64,000 nt of DNA, from contig NZ_CP095741.1 in the NCBI RefSeq assembly GCF_023078475.1, forward strand, positions 1,240,001 through 1,304,000, in the 5' to 3' direction. Source of the stretch: Luteibacter aegosomaticola. GTDB taxonomy: Bacteria > Pseudomonadota > Gammaproteobacteria > Xanthomonadales > Rhodanobacteraceae. The translations under genes were made by a program, and so were the position numbers. The notes beneath the pieces were generated by a model that was not told where the DNA came from, made no database searches, and saw only the letters and a list, made by a program, of their open reading frames with translations. The first letter of the stretch is position 1, and the number at the start of each line of letters is the position of its first letter. This document shows, piece after piece, positions 40,035 to 49,978 of this stretch.

Positions 40035-40340
40035 ATGGCCAAGACCTCGATGATTGAGCGCGATGCAAAGCGCTCCAAGCTCGTCAAGAAGTACGCCGCC
40101 AAGCGCGCCGAACTGAAGGCGATCGTGCTGAGCGCCACCGCCTCGTATGACGAGAAGATGGAAGCCCAGACCAAGCTGCAGAAGCTGCCGCGTGACGCTT
40201 CGCCGTCGCGTCAGCGCAACCGCTGCGCACTGACCGGTCGCCCGCGCGGCGTCTACAGCAAGTTCGGCCTCGGCCGCAACAAGCTGCGCGAAGCCACCAT
40301 GCGTGGCGACGTGCCGGGCCTGCGCAAGGCTAGCTGGTAA
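40035..40340 (+). CDS. rpsN: 30S ribosomal protein S14, zinc-independent form
   Basis: 30S head protein. The 101-residue long form lacks the CxxC pairs of the short zinc-binding paralogue and ends [20 protein letters not shown]...GLRKASW. It is followed by an unusually long structured gap of 175 bases before rpsH. Confidence 0.95.
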   Translation: MAKTSMIERDAKRSKLVKKYAAKRAELKAIVLSATASYDEKMEAQTKLQKLPRDASPSRQRNRCALTGRPRGVYSKFGLGRNKLREATMRGDVPGLRKASW

Positions 40341-40375
40341 TTCCTGGTCCCCACCCCCTGGGGTGGGGCAGGGCA

Positions 40376-40448
40376 CGGGTTGGGCAAAAGTTGCCCAACC
40401 CGCGACAGCCTGATATAGTCGTTGGTCTGCGCAATGCAGACCGACGTC
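40376..40448 (+). promoter_or_regulatory. Structured promoter-like gap between rpsN and rpsH
   Basis: GGGTTGGGCAA-AAG-TTGCCCAACCC (about 40377-40401) is a perfect 11-bp hairpin. Its right arm contains TTGCCC (40391-40396), which with a 17-base spacer and TATAGT (40414-40419) makes a promoter-like pair. A start near 40426 would be followed at once by GGTCTGC-GCAAT-GCAGACC (about 40423-40442). An internal promoter and structured leader for rpsH onwards is likely. Confidence 0.5.
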
Positions 40449-40515
40449 TTGTCGGCTTTACAACTTAAAGATCTCCGGTAATTCGGATATCGGTGCACTC
40501 TCAAGGGTTTTTTCT

Positions 40516-40911
40516 ATGAGCATGACTGATCCCATCGCCGATCTGTTTACGCGCATCCGCAATAGCCAGGCCACTGGCAAGTCGGTTGTCCGTATGCCGT
40601 CGTCGAAGATGAAGCTGGCCCTCGCCCAGCTCCTGCAGAACGAAGGCTATGTCCTCGATGCGCGCGTTGCCGATGAAAACGGCAAGCCGATCCTCGAGAT
40701 CAAGCTGAAGTATTTCGAAGGCCGTCCGGCTATCGAAACCATTTCCCGTGTCAGCCGTTCGGGCCTCCGCGTTTACCGCGGCAAGGACGAGCTGCCGAAG
40801 GTCCTCGGTGGCCTGGGTATCTCGATCATCTCCACCTCCGCCGGTCTCCTGACCGACGCACAGGCCCGTGCTAAGGGTCTGGGTGGCGAAGTCATCGGCC
40901 AGGTGGCGTAA
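40516..40911 (+). CDS. rpsH: 30S ribosomal protein S8
   Basis: Central-domain 16S rRNA binder and spc-operon repressor in enterics. The 131 residues begin [20 protein letters not shown] and end [20 protein letters not shown] plus VIGQVA. It may be expressed from its own promoter in the preceding gap. Confidence 0.96.
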   Translation: MSMTDPIADLFTRIRNSQATGKSVVRMPSSKMKLALAQLLQNEGYVLDARVADENGKPILEIKLKYFEGRPAIETISRVSRSGLRVYRGKDELPKVLGGLGISIISTSAGLLTDAQARAKGLGGEVIGQVA

Positions 40912-40922
40912 GGAGTCCCGAT

Positions 40923-41450
40923 ATGTCACGTGTAGCCAAGAAGCCCATCACCCTCCCGAAGGGCGTCGAAATCTCGATCGCCAACGGCACTGTCTCCGTC
41001 AAGGGCCCGAAGGGCACCCTGACCACCCATGTTCTGCCGGGCGTTTCGTTCTCGCAGGAAAATGGTGTGGCCACGGTCGTCCTCGCCGAAGGCGCTGACG
41101 ACAAGTTCGGCGGCACCGCCCGCGCGATCGTCGCCAACATGGTCAACGGCGTCACCAACGGCTTCGAAAAGAAGCTCGAACTGGTCGGCGTTGGTTACCG
41201 CGCGCAGCTTCAGGGCAAGGCCGTAAACCTTTCCCTCGGCTTCTCGCACCCGGTCGTGTACGAAGCGCCGGAAGGCATCACCATCGAAGTCCCGACGCAG
41301 ACGGAAATCCTGGTCAAGGGTGCCGACAAGCAGCTCGTGGGCGAAGTGGCCGCCAAGATCCGCGCTTACCGTTCGCCGGAGCCCTACAAGGGCAAGGGCG
41401 TCCGTTACGCGGGCGAGACGATCATCCTGAAGGAAGCCAAGAAGGCCTAA
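40923..41450 (+). CDS. rplF: 50S ribosomal protein L6
   Basis: Near the sarcin-ricin loop and factor-binding site. The 175 residues show [20 protein letters not shown], the second-domain [20 protein letters not shown] and C-terminal [29 protein letters not shown] precedes the ATG. Confidence 0.96.
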   Translation: MSRVAKKPITLPKGVEISIANGTVSVKGPKGTLTTHVLPGVSFSQENGVATVVLAEGADDKFGGTARAIVANMVNGVTNGFEKKLELVGVGYRAQLQGKAVNLSLGFSHPVVYEAPEGITIEVPTQTEILVKGADKQLVGEVAAKIRAYRSPEPYKGKGVRYAGETIILKEAKKA

Positions 41451-41480
41451 TCGGCCTATCCGCTTCCTGGAGACGAGACG

Positions 41481-41831
41481 ATGAACAAGAACGAATCCCG
41501 CCTGCGCCGCGCCAAGTCGACCCGCGCCCACATCCGTGAGCTCGCAGTCGCCCGCCTGAGCGTGCACCGCACCGGTCAGCACATTTACGCCCAGGTCTTC
41601 GCACCGAACGGCACCGTCGTGGCAGCTGCCTCGACCGTGCAGAAGTCGGTGGCCGATGGCCTCAAGAGCAAGAAGAACGTCGAAGCCGCCACCACGGTGG
41701 GTCGCATCGTTGCCGAGCGCGCCAAGGCCGCCGGTATCGAAGCTGTCGCGTTCGATCGCTCGGGTTTCCGTTACCACGGTCGCATCAAGGCTCTCGCCGA
41801 TGCGGCTCGTGAGGCCGGCCTCAAGTTCTAA
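41481..41831 (+). CDS. rplR: 50S ribosomal protein L18
   Basis: Carries 5S rRNA into the 50S. The 116 residues have a basic start [20 protein letters not shown] and the C-terminal [20 protein letters not shown] plus EAGLKF. Followed by a 124-base structured gap. Confidence 0.95.
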   Translation: MNKNESRLRRAKSTRAHIRELAVARLSVHRTGQHIYAQVFAPNGTVVAAASTVQKSVADGLKSKKNVEAATTVGRIVAERAKAAGIEAVAFDRSGFRYHGRIKALADAAREAGLKF

Positions 41832-41846
41832 GAGGCGTCAGGCCAC

Positions 41847-41940
41847 GCCATCGGCCCTCCGGGGCCGGTGGCGCCCGATGTACTTACAACTCCAAGCGGC
41901 GACCAAGCCGTAAACAGAAGTCCCGGCTATACATACCGGG
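41847..41940 (+). promoter_or_regulatory. Two hairpins between rplR and rpsE
   Basis: GCCATCGGCCC and GGGCCGGTGGC (41847-41872) form an 11-bp stem. CCCGG and CCGGG (41922-41940) enclose CTATACATA, which resembles a -10 but lacks a -35. Ribosomal protein genes are usually packed more tightly here, so a regulatory or processing function is possible. Confidence 0.4.
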
Positions 41941-41955
41941 CTATCAGGAAAAGAG

Positions 41956-42465
41956 ATGTCCTCGACAGATCGCGAAAATTCGGACGGCATGCTTGAAAAG
42001 CTTATCGCCGTCAACCGCGTGGCCAAGACCGTCAAGGGTGGCCGCCAGATGAGCTTCACCGCGCTGACGGTTGTCGGCGATGGCGAAGGCCGCGTCGGTT
42101 TTGGTTATGGCAAGGCGCGTGAAGTGCCGGTCGCCATTTCCAAGGCCATGGAACGCGCTCGCCGCAACATGGTGACCATCGAACTGAACAACGGCACGCT
42201 GTGGTACGCCATCAAGGCCAACCACGGTGCGGCTCGCGTCTACATGCAGCCTGCCTCGCAGGGTACCGGCGTCATCGCCGGCGGCGCCATGCGCGCTGTC
42301 CTCGAAGTGGTCGGCGTGAAGGACGTGCTTGCCAAGGCCGTCGGCTCGCGCAACCCGATCAACCTCGTCCGCGCGACGATCAAGGGTCTGCAGGCCGTCG
42401 CCTCGCCGAAGCGCATCGCCGCCAAGCGTGGCAAGACGATCGAAGAGGTGCTGGGCAATGGCTAA
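41956..42465 (+). CDS. rpsE: 30S ribosomal protein S5
   Basis: 30S fidelity protein. The 169 residues contain [20 protein letters not shown] (the loop of spectinomycin-resistance positions, wild type), [20 protein letters not shown] and [15 protein letters not shown]. Its end overlaps rpmD by 8 bases. Confidence 0.96.
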   Translation: MSSTDRENSDGMLEKLIAVNRVAKTVKGGRQMSFTALTVVGDGEGRVGFGYGKAREVPVAISKAMERARRNMVTIELNNGTLWYAIKANHGAARVYMQPASQGTGVIAGGAMRAVLEVVGVKDVLAKAVGSRNPINLVRATIKGLQAVASPKRIAAKRGKTIEEVLGNG

Positions 42466-42655
42466 GAACAACGAAACCGCTGGCACTGTCCGCGTGCGCC
42501 TGGTCAAGGGCCTGCGTGGTGTGCAGGGTCGTCATCGTCTGAGCGTGAAGGCCCTCGGCCTCAACAAGCTCAACGATGTGCGTGAACTGAAGGATTCCCC
42601 GCAGGTCCGTGGCCTTATCAACACGGTCTACTACCTGGTCCGGGTCGAGGAGTAA
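42458..42655 (+). CDS. rpmD: 50S ribosomal protein L30
   Basis: The 65-residue product shows [40 protein letters not shown] and [13 protein letters not shown]. The ATG at 42458 lies inside the end of rpsE (8-base overlap). The far longer in-frame extension upstream is an rpsE shadow. Confidence 0.93.
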   Translation: MAKNNETAGTVRVRLVKGLRGVQGRHRLSVKALGLNKLNDVRELKDSPQVRGLINTVYYLVRVEE

Positions 42656-42660
42656 TCAAG

Positions 42661-43092
42661 ATGCGTCTTAACGACATTCGCCCCGGCAAGGGCGCACGCA
42701 AGACCCGCACCCGCGTCGCTCGCGGTATCGGTTCCGGCCTCGGCAAGACCGCCGGCCGCGGCCACAAGGGTCAGCACGCACGCGCTGGTAACACCCACCG
42801 CGTCGGTTTCGAAGGCGGCCAGATGCCGCTGCAGCGCCGCCTGCCGAAGGTCGGTTTCCGCTCGCTCAAGAAGGCGGACACCGAGCAGGTCATGCTGTAC
42901 CAGCTGGCTGTGATCGAAGCCGACACGATCGATCCGATCGCTCTGCACGCCGCCGGTCTCGTGACCAGCCGCGCCAAGAAGATCAAGATCGTGCTGAAGG
43001 GCGAGATCAACCGCGCCGTGAAGCTCCAGGGTGTGCTCGTGACGGCCGGTGCCAAGGCTGCCATCGAAGCCGCCGGCGGCAGCGTGGAGTAA
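42661..43092 (+). CDS. rplO: 50S ribosomal protein L15
   Basis: Late assembly protein. The 143 residues begin [20 protein letters not shown] and contain [20 protein letters not shown] and [13 protein letters not shown]. The stop is 4 bases before the secY GTG, whose ribosome site GGAG lies in the rplO end. Confidence 0.95.
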   Translation: MRLNDIRPGKGARKTRTRVARGIGSGLGKTAGRGHKGQHARAGNTHRVGFEGGQMPLQRRLPKVGFRSLKKADTEQVMLYQLAVIEADTIDPIALHAAGLVTSRAKKIKIVLKGEINRAVKLQGVLVTAGAKAAIEAAGGSVE

Positions 43093-43096
43093 TCCA

Positions 43097-44416
43097 GTGG
43101 CTGGAGCGCAGGGCAATTCGCTCGGCTCGCTGGGCAAACTGACGGAACTGCGTCAGCGCATCTTTTTCCTTATTGGTGCGCTGATCGTCTTCCGCCTCGG
43201 TTCGTTCATTCCCGTTCCGGGCGTGAACCCTGAGGCGATGACGAGCCTGGTTGAGGGCGGCGGCGGCCTGCTGAACATGGTCAACATGTTCTCGGGTGGT
43301 TCGCTGTCCCGCTTCTCGGTCTTCGCACTGGGCGTGGTGCCTTACATTTCGGCGTCGATCGTGATCCAGATGATGGGTTCGGTCATTCCGTCGCTGATGG
43401 CACTGCGCAAGGAAGGCGAGTCTGGTCGCCGGAAGATGACCACGTATACCCGTTTCGGTACGGTAGGCCTCGCTGCCTTCCAGGCCTTCGGTATCGCGAT
43501 CAACCTCCAGGGCCAGACCGGTGCCCACGGTCCGGTGGTGTATATGCCGGGCGCTGGCTTCGTCATGGCATCGGTGGTCGGCCTCACGGCTGGCACGATG
43601 TTCCTGATGTGGCTGGGTGAGCAGATCACGGAGCGCGGCATCGGCAACGGCATCTCGATGCTGATCTTCGCCGGTATCGTGGCTGGCCTGCCGGCAGCGG
43701 TAGTCCACACGCTCTCGATGACCAGCAACGGTCAGCTCGGTCCGCTGAAGCTGATGATGGTCGTCGTGGTGATCCTGGGTGTCACGGCTTTCGTGGTGTT
43801 CATGGAGCGCGCCCAGCGGCGCATCACCGTGAACTACGCGAAGCAGGGCAACCAGCGCCAGTTCCAGCGCCAGACCTCGCACCTTCCGCTCAAGATCAAC
43901 ATGGCGGGCGTCATTCCGCCGATCTTTGCGAGTAGCCTGCTGTTGTTCCCGGCTACTGCGGCAAACATGTTCGGTTCGTCCCACCCCATGCGTTGGCTCC
44001 AGTGGCTTACCACTGCGCTGACCCCGGGTGAGCCGGTCTACGACATCGTTTTCGCGGTCCTGGTCATCGGCTTCGCCTTCTTCTATACGGCGATCGTGTT
44101 CAACTCGCAGGAAACGGCCGATAACCTCAAGCGTTCGGGTGCACTGATTCCGGGTATCCGCCCGGGTCGTGGTACGGCGGATTACATCGATGGCGTCATG
44201 ACCCGGCTCACCGGTGTTGGCGCGCTCTACATCGTGTTGGTCTGCCTGGTGCCGTCGTTCATGCAGAGCGCCTGGCAAGTCCCGTTCTATTTCGGCGGCA
44301 CTTCGCTGCTGATCGTGGTGGTGGTGGTGATGGACTTTACGGCTCAGGTCCAGGCCCATCTTGTGAGCCACCAGTACGAGAGTCTGCTTAAAAAGTCCAA
44401 TCTCCGCCGCGGCTGA
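43097..44416 (+). CDS. secY: Preprotein translocase subunit SecY
   Basis: Channel subunit of the SecYEG translocon in the inner membrane. The 439-residue protein has about ten membrane segments, the start [20 protein letters not shown], the plug/TM2 region [20 protein letters not shown] and the C-terminal [19 protein letters not shown] 43097 with GGAG at 43086-43089 is the best start; the in-frame ATG at 43049 is inside rplO. Confidence 0.95.
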   Translation: MAGAQGNSLGSLGKLTELRQRIFFLIGALIVFRLGSFIPVPGVNPEAMTSLVEGGGGLLNMVNMFSGGSLSRFSVFALGVVPYISASIVIQMMGSVIPSLMALRKEGESGRRKMTTYTRFGTVGLAAFQAFGIAINLQGQTGAHGPVVYMPGAGFVMASVVGLTAGTMFLMWLGEQITERGIGNGISMLIFAGIVAGLPAAVVHTLSMTSNGQLGPLKLMMVVVVILGVTAFVVFMERAQRRITVNYAKQGNQRQFQRQTSHLPLKINMAGVIPPIFASSLLLFPATAANMFGSSHPMRWLQWLTTALTPGEPVYDIVFAVLVIGFAFFYTAIVFNSQETADNLKRSGALIPGIRPGRGTADYIDGVMTRLTGVGALYIVLVCLVPSFMQSAWQVPFYFGGTSLLIVVVVVMDFTAQVQAHLVSHQYESLLKKSNLRRG

Positions 44417-44543
44417 GATTGGGCTGGAAGTCCCCGAGTAGGGGAGGCCGCGGCGCCACGGCGCCGCAGGACTTCCCGTTTAGGTTCAATAAGGTTAGAA
44501 TTGCGCGTTTACCGCGCTCGAAGCACATTGGAGACAGTACATC
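44417..44543 (+). promoter_or_regulatory. Leader of the alpha operon (no rpmJ)
   Basis: This gap between secY and rpsM contains the hairpin GCGGCGCC-AC-GGCGCCGC (about 44450-44467) and TAGAAT (44496-44501) with a weak TTCCCG 17 bases upstream. A 38-codon rpmJ, often found here, is not present in any frame. ACATTGGAGACAG precedes rpsM. Confidence 0.45.
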
Positions 44544-44900
44544 ATGGCGCGCATCGCGGGTGTCAATTTGCCGGTCCAGAAGCATGTCTGGGTTGGCCTG
44601 CAGAGCATTTACGGAATCGGCCGTTCGCGGGCGAAGAAGGTCTGTGTTGATGCTGGCGTGGTTCCGACCACCCAGATCAAGTCGTTGAGCGAAGGCGAGG
44701 TCGAGAAGATCCGCGCCGAAATCGCCAAGTACACGGTCGAAGGCGATCTCCGCCGTGAGATCGGCATGGCGGTCAAGCGCCTGATGGACCTTGGTTGCTA
44801 CCGTGGCCTCCGCCACCGTCGCGGCCTGCCGGTGCGCGGCCAGCGCACGCGTACCAACGCACGTACCCGTAAGGGTCCGCGTCGTCCGATCAAGAAGTAA
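44544..44900 (+). CDS. rpsM: 30S ribosomal protein S13
   Basis: 30S head protein contacting the P-site tRNA with its tail. The 118 residues show [32 protein letters not shown] and the basic tail [20 protein letters not shown]. First gene of the alpha operon rpsM-rpsK-rpsD-rpoA-rplQ. Confidence 0.96.
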   Translation: MARIAGVNLPVQKHVWVGLQSIYGIGRSRAKKVCVDAGVVPTTQIKSLSEGEVEKIRAEIAKYTVEGDLRREIGMAVKRLMDLGCYRGLRHRRGLPVRGQRTRTNARTRKGPRRPIKK

Positions 44901-44912
44901 CGGATACCGATT

Positions 44913-45299
44913 ATGGCTAAGCCGGTTAAGACCAAGAAGAAGATCAAGCGCGTTGTCACGGATGCCGTGGCCCACGTGCAGGCTTCCTTCAACAACACCA
45001 TCGTCACGATCACCGATCGCCAGGGCAATGCCCTGTCGTGGGCGACTGCAGGCGGCGCGGGTTTCCGCGGCTCCCGTAAGTCCACCCCGTTCGCAGCGCA
45101 GGTTGCCGCCGAAAAGGCTGGCCGCGCCGCTGGCGACTACGGTGTGAAGACCGTGGAAGTTCGCATCAAGGGCCCCGGCCCGGGCCGTGAGTCGGCCGTG
45201 CGTTCCCTGAATGCGTTGGGCTACAAGGTGCTCAACATTATTGACGTCACGCCGATTCCGCATAACGGCTGCCGTCCCCCCAAGAAGCGTCGCGTCTAA
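44913..45299 (+). CDS. rpsK: 30S ribosomal protein S11
   Basis: Platform protein near the E-site codon. The 128 residues include [40 protein letters not shown] and the C-terminal [18 protein letters not shown]. Confidence 0.96.
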   Translation: MAKPVKTKKKIKRVVTDAVAHVQASFNNTIVTITDRQGNALSWATAGGAGFRGSRKSTPFAAQVAAEKAGRAAGDYGVKTVEVRIKGPGPGRESAVRSLNALGYKVLNIIDVTPIPHNGCRPPKKRRV

Positions 45300-45310
45300 G
45301 GAGCATACCC

Positions 45311-45937
<627 letters not shown>

Positions 45938-45953
45938 TCCACCGGAGCCTTGC

Positions 45954-46952
45954 ATGGCAGTATCGTCAACTAGTGTGCTGCGGCCTCGTGGCCTCAGCGT
46001 CGAGCAGCTTGGCGCTAACCGCGCGAAGGTGGTGGTCGAGCCGCTCGAGCGTGGTTTTGGCCACACCCTGGGCAACGCGCTGCGTCGCGTGCTGCTCTCT
46101 TCGATTCCGGGCAGCGCCATCGTCGAAGTCGAAATCGACGGCGTGCTGCACGAGTACACCACCCTGGAAGGTCTCCAGGAAGATGTCATTGAGGTTCTCC
46201 TGAACCTCAAGGACGTCGCCATTCGCCAGCACAGCGGTGACGAAGTCACCCTGACGCTGTCGAAGAAGGGCAAGGGCGTGGTCACGGCCGGCGACATCGC
46301 CGTCGACCACACCGTTGAAATCGTCAACCCGGAGCATGTGATCTGCCACCTCACCAAGGATGTGGCCCTGAACATGCGTCTGAAGGTGCGCAAGGGCGTC
46401 GGCTACCAGCCGGCCAGCGCGCGCCAGCATCCGGATGACGAGACCCGGCCGATCGGCCGTCTGCAGCTCGATGCGTCGTTCGCACCGGTCCTGCGCGTGG
46501 CTTACGAAGTGGACGCGGCTCGTGTCGAGCAGCGCACCAACCTCGACAAGCTCGTGCTCGATATCGAAACGAACGGCACCATCGGCGCTGAAGACGCTGT
46601 CCGTAAGGCGGCTGAAATCATCAACGACCAGCTGTCGGTTTTCGGCGATTTCTCGCGCCGCGAGTCCGATTCGACCAAGGCAGAGAAGGGCGGTTTCGAT
46701 CCGCTGCTGCTCCGCCCGATCGACGACCTCGAACTGACGGTCCGTTCCGCGAACTGCCTCAAGGCGGAGAGCATCTACTACATCGGCGATCTGGTTCAGA
46801 AGACCGAAGTGGAGCTGCTCAAGACCCCGAACCTGGGCAAGAAGTCGCTGACGGAAATCAAGGATGTGCTGGGTGGCCGCGGTCTGGCCCTCGGCATGAA
46901 GCTCGAAAACTGGCCGCCGCCGGGTCTTTCCCACGGCATGCAGTTGGGCTGA
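45954..46952 (+). CDS. rpoA: DNA-directed RNA polymerase subunit alpha
   Basis: The 332-residue alpha subunit. The N-terminal assembly domain shows [20 protein letters not shown] and LSSIPGSAI. After a flexible linker the C-terminal domain ([40 protein letters not shown]) binds UP elements and activators. Followed by a hairpin before rplQ. Confidence 0.97.
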   Translation: MAVSSTSVLRPRGLSVEQLGANRAKVVVEPLERGFGHTLGNALRRVLLSSIPGSAIVEVEIDGVLHEYTTLEGLQEDVIEVLLNLKDVAIRQHSGDEVTLTLSKKGKGVVTAGDIAVDHTVEIVNPEHVICHLTKDVALNMRLKVRKGVGYQPASARQHPDDETRPIGRLQLDASFAPVLRVAYEVDAARVEQRTNLDKLVLDIETNGTIGAEDAVRKAAEIINDQLSVFGDFSRRESDSTKAEKGGFDPLLLRPIDDLELTVRSANCLKAESIYYIGDLVQKTEVELLKTPNLGKKSLTEIKDVLGGRGLALGMKLENWPPPGLSHGMQLG

Positions 46953-46960
46953 TGTATCCC

Positions 46961-46993
46961 GGGGCGATCGGCTTTCGATCGCCCCGATTCTTT
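46961..46993 (+). terminator. Hairpin between rpoA and rplQ
   Basis: GGGGCGATCG-GCTTT-CGATCGCCCC followed by GATTCTTTG. It is terminator-like with a weak T tract, placed before a 177-base stretch leading to rplQ that shows no gene, so rplQ may have its own promoter. Confidence 0.55.
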
Positions 46994-47162
46994 GCTCCAA
47001 CCCGCGGATGCCACGCGCATTTCCCCGGGATATCCAAAGCGGCTCATAGAGGCCGTGCTCTTATAACGGGGCGTTTTGACAGCCTCGAATAGCGGGCAAC
47101 CGCGGGAAGTCGGCTCATCCTGGCCGCCTTTTCATAACAACAGACCTTAGAGAGTAAACGCC

Positions 47163-47546
47163 ATGCGCCACCAGAAATCCGGTCGCAAGCTCAACCGTAC
47201 GAGCAGCCACCGCGAAGCCATGTTCAAGAACATGGCCGCGTCGCTGATCAAGCACGAGCTGATCCGCACCACCCTTCCCAAGGCGAAGGAACTCCGTCGC
47301 GTCGCCGAGCCGCTCATCACGCTCGCCAAGACCGATGGCGTCGCCAACCGTCGTCTCGCTTTCGCGCGTCTGCGCGACAAGCAGGCCGTCGGCAAGCTCT
47401 TCATGGAGCTTGGCCCGCGTTACCAGCAGCGCCCCGGCGGCTACCTGCGCATCCTCAAGTGCGGCTTCCGCCCGGGCGACAACGCCCCGATGGCGTACGT
47501 CGAGCTGGTTGATCGCCCGGCAGTCGAAGCCGTCGACGCCGAGTAA
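47163..47546 (+). CDS. rplQ: 50S ribosomal protein L17
   Basis: Tunnel-exit region protein. The 127 residues begin [20 protein letters not shown] and contain [20 protein letters not shown] and [20 protein letters not shown]. Separated from rpoA by 210 bases, longer than usual. Followed by a strong terminator. Confidence 0.96.
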   Translation: MRHQKSGRKLNRTSSHREAMFKNMAASLIKHELIRTTLPKAKELRRVAEPLITLAKTDGVANRRLAFARLRDKQAVGKLFMELGPRYQQRPGGYLRILKCGFRPGDNAPMAYVELVDRPAVEAVDAE

Positions 47547-47570
47547 GCGTCCTTCGTCTTAAGCGACACC

Positions 47571-47607
47571 AAAAGCCCCGGCCGGGAAACTGGCCGGGGT
47601 TTTTCTT
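47571..47607. terminator. Rho-independent terminator after rplQ
   Basis: AAAGCCCCGGCC-GGGAAACT-GGCCGGGGTTTTT, ending the long ribosomal protein cluster. Confidence 0.92.
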
Positions 47608-47732
47608 TTGGGCGCCCGGGATCTCGATAACGCTAAGTCCTTGACGTGGTTACAAACGAAACTTCTGCGCCCTGCTGACAAACGGGTACACAAAGCGTTA
47701 ACGTGGGTATCCCCGCACCGCACCATCTCCGA

Positions 47733-48269
47733 ATGAATCCTCTCAGCTGGTCGTACCGTTCGCGCTATCTCGCTGGTTTCCTCGTCTGTGCCGGCCTCAT
47801 GGGCTTTGCCCTGTACGCCCAGTACCAGATGCACCTGGATCCGTGCCCGTTGTGCATCTTCCAGCGCATCGCCGTGTGCATCATGGGTTTGTTCTTCCTC
47901 ATCGGCGCCCTGCATGGCCCGCTGAAGAAGGGTGCCCGCACCGTCTACGCCGTGCTGATCAGCCTGGGCGGCGCCTGGGGCATCGCCACGGCGGGCCGCC
48001 ACCTGTGGCTGCAGAGCCTGCCGGCGGACCAGGTGCCCGCCTGTGGCCCGGGCCTCGGCTATCTGTTCGACGCGTTCCCCTTTCTGAAAATGCTCAAGCT
48101 CGCATTCACCGGCTCCGGTGAGTGCGCCAAGATCGAACCGATCCTGGGCCTGCCCATGCCGGCCTGGACCCTCATCTGGTTCATCGTCCTCACCGTATGG
48201 GCCTGGCTGGCCCTGCGCAGCACCACCCGTTCCCCGTCTTCCCGCGCTGTCCAAAGCGCAACCACGTAG
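47733..48269 (+). CDS. dsbB: Disulfide bond formation protein B
   Basis: Inner-membrane quinone reductase that re-oxidises DsbA. The 178-residue protein has four hydrophobic segments, the first cysteine pair Cys38/Cys41 in DPCPLCIF, and the second pair spread over the periplasmic loop (VPACGPGLGY and SGECAKIE). ATG 47733 gives the family start MNPLSWSYRSRY; an in-frame GTG at 47703 is less likely. Confidence 0.92.
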   Translation: MNPLSWSYRSRYLAGFLVCAGLMGFALYAQYQMHLDPCPLCIFQRIAVCIMGLFFLIGALHGPLKKGARTVYAVLISLGGAWGIATAGRHLWLQSLPADQVPACGPGLGYLFDAFPFLKMLKLAFTGSGECAKIEPILGLPMPAWTLIWFIVLTVWAWLALRSTTRSPSSRAVQSATT

Positions 48270-48280
48270 GCCCCGCTGTC

Positions 48281-49654
48281 ATGCCGCATTCCCTCAAAGC
48301 CGTTCCTTCCCCGACCGCCGACTGGGCGCCGGGCACCTGGCGTTCACGGACCGCGCTTCAGCAGCCGACGTATGAGAACCAGGACGAACTGAACGCGTCG
48401 CTTGCCCAATTGGGCCAGCTGCCGCCGCTCGTTACGTCCTGGGAGATCAACACGCTCAAGCAGCGCATCGCCGAAGCCCAGGAGGGCGAGCGCTTCCTCC
48501 TGCAGGGCGGCGATTGCGCCGAGAGCTTCGCCGACTGCACCAGCCCGATCATCTCGAACCGGCTGAAGGTGCTGCTGCAGATGAGCCTGGTGCTCGTGCA
48601 CGGCCTCAAGAAGCCGGTGCTGCGCGTGGGCCGTTTTGCCGGCCAGTACGCCAAGCCGCGCTCGGCCGATTCGGAAACGCGCGATGGCGTCACGCTGCCG
48701 GCGTTCCGTGGCGATCTGGTTAACAGCCCTGAGTTCACCCCGGAGGCGCGTCGCGCCGATCCGCAGCGCCTGATCAAGGCCCATGCGCGTTCCGCCATGA
48801 CCATGAACTTTGTGCGCGCGCTGATCGATGGCGGTTTTGCCGATCTGCACCATCCGGAGTACTGGGATCTGGCGTGGGTGGAGCATTCGCCGCTCGCCGC
48901 CGAATACAAGCGCATGGTCGCCAGCATTGGTGATTCGCTGCGCTTCATGGAAACCCTCGCCGGCCAGTCGATCTCCAGCTACTCGCGCGTGGACTTCTAC
49001 ACCTCGCACGAAGCCCTGTTGCTGCACTACGAAGAGGCGCTGACGCGCCAGGTGCCGCGTCAGGACGGCTGGTTCAACCTGTCCACGCATTTCCCGTGGA
49101 TCGGCATGCGCACGGCGGCGCTGGATGGCGCGCACACGGAGTACTTCCGTGGCATTCGCAATCCGATCGCCGTGAAGGTGGGTCCGACCGTGCAGCCGGA
49201 TGATCTGTTGCGCCTGATCGACGTGCTGAACCCGAATGATGAGCCGGGCCGCCTGACCCTGATCCATCGCATGGGTAACGACAAGATCGCGACCCAGCTG
49301 CAGCCGCTGCTGGAGGCAGTGAAGCGTGATGGCCGCCGCGTGTTGTGGGTGGCGGATCCGATGCATGGCAATACGGAAAGCACGAGCAACGGCTATAAGA
49401 CCCGTCGCTTTGCGAACATCGCCGGCGAGCTGGATCAGGCGTTCGACATCCACGCGGCGGCAGGCACGCGCCTGGGTGGCGTGCATCTCGAGCTGACGGG
49501 TGAGAACGTCACCGAGTGCCTGGGCGGCGCCCGTGGCCTGGTGGAGCAGGATCTCGATCGCGCGTACAAGTCGATGGTGGATCCACGCCTGAACTATGAG
49601 CAGTCGCTGGAACTGGCCATGTTGATCGTCCGCAAATCGGGCGGCATGGCGTAA
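48281..49654 (+). CDS. 3-deoxy-D-arabino-heptulosonate-7-phosphate synthase, class II
   Basis: Condenses phosphoenolpyruvate and erythrose-4-phosphate, opening the shikimate pathway. The 457 residues are of the plant-type class II family: FLLQGGDCAESFADC (metal-binding Cys), RVGRFAGQYAKPRS, the active-site KVGPTVQPDDLL, HRMGNDKIATQLQPLL and WVADPMHGNTES. ATG 48281 fits the N-terminus; the frame extends upstream into dsbB without a family match. A terminator follows. Confidence 0.93.
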   Translation: MPHSLKAVPSPTADWAPGTWRSRTALQQPTYENQDELNASLAQLGQLPPLVTSWEINTLKQRIAEAQEGERFLLQGGDCAESFADCTSPIISNRLKVLLQMSLVLVHGLKKPVLRVGRFAGQYAKPRSADSETRDGVTLPAFRGDLVNSPEFTPEARRADPQRLIKAHARSAMTMNFVRALIDGGFADLHHPEYWDLAWVEHSPLAAEYKRMVASIGDSLRFMETLAGQSISSYSRVDFYTSHEALLLHYEEALTRQVPRQDGWFNLSTHFPWIGMRTAALDGAHTEYFRGIRNPIAVKVGPTVQPDDLLRLIDVLNPNDEPGRLTLIHRMGNDKIATQLQPLLEAVKRDGRRVLWVADPMHGNTESTSNGYKTRRFANIAGELDQAFDIHAAAGTRLGGVHLELTGENVTECLGGARGLVEQDLDRAYKSMVDPRLNYEQSLELAMLIVRKSGGMA

Positions 49655-49660
49655 GACAGG

Positions 49661-49688
49661 AAACGGCGCTTCGGCGCCGTTTCTTTTT
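49661..49688 (+). terminator. Rho-independent terminator after DAHP synthase
   Basis: AAACGGCGC-TTCG-GCGCCGTTT followed by CTTTTTG: a UUCG-capped hairpin with a T run. Confidence 0.92.
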
Positions 49689-49720
49689 GTGCTGGCTCGC
49701 CTTCGGCATCGCGTAATGCG

Positions 49721-49773
49721 ATCGGTCCATTCGCTAGCGCGAATGCATGTATTCAGCGGCTGACGCCGCCTAG
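49721..49773. repeat. Dispersed repeat, copy 2
   Basis: Matches 9588-9642 (GGTYCATTCGCTRGCGCGAA, TGCATGTAYTNAGCGGC). Contains CATTCGC-TAGC-GCGAATG and GCGGCTGACGCCGC inverted repeats and, like copy 1, lies just after a terminator. Confidence 0.6.
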
Positions 49774-49819
49774 CGCTCAGGCGTCTTGGGAAAGCGCACC
49801 TCAAGGCGAACACCGCCGT

Positions 49820-49956
49820 TGTAGGAGCCCACCCTGTGGGCGACATCTTTCGCCTCGACGCCAAGGCCCTGCCGCACATCACGACCGATCAAAGGCGAGA
49901 CGCTGCAAGATCGGTGGGATGTCGCGAACGGCGTCGCCCACAGGGTGGGCTCCTAC
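49820..49956. repeat. REP palindrome pair, type B
   Basis: A forward copy (49820-49857, GTAGGAGCCCACCCTGTGGG then CGACATCTTTCGCCTCG) and an inverted copy (49926-49956) enclose about 70 bases. Together with the terminator and dispersed repeat they fill the 324-base gap 49655-49978 between DAHP synthase and the convergent CoA-transferase gene. Confidence 0.85.
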
Positions 49957-49978
49957 GGGGGTGTGGCGAGCCGTCCGT

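Noticed and set aside
42329..42457. 43-codon N-terminal extension of L30
   Set aside because: It is an Arg/Ser-rich shadow of rpsE; L30 begins at ATG 42458.
48122..48280. 53-codon N-terminal extension of DAHP synthase
   Set aside because: The extension overlaps dsbB in another frame and has no family match; ATG 48281 gives a normal start.
49655..49978. Possible small gene between DAHP synthase and the CoA-transferase
   Set aside because: All frames there cross a terminator, a dispersed repeat and two REPs; nothing has coding character.
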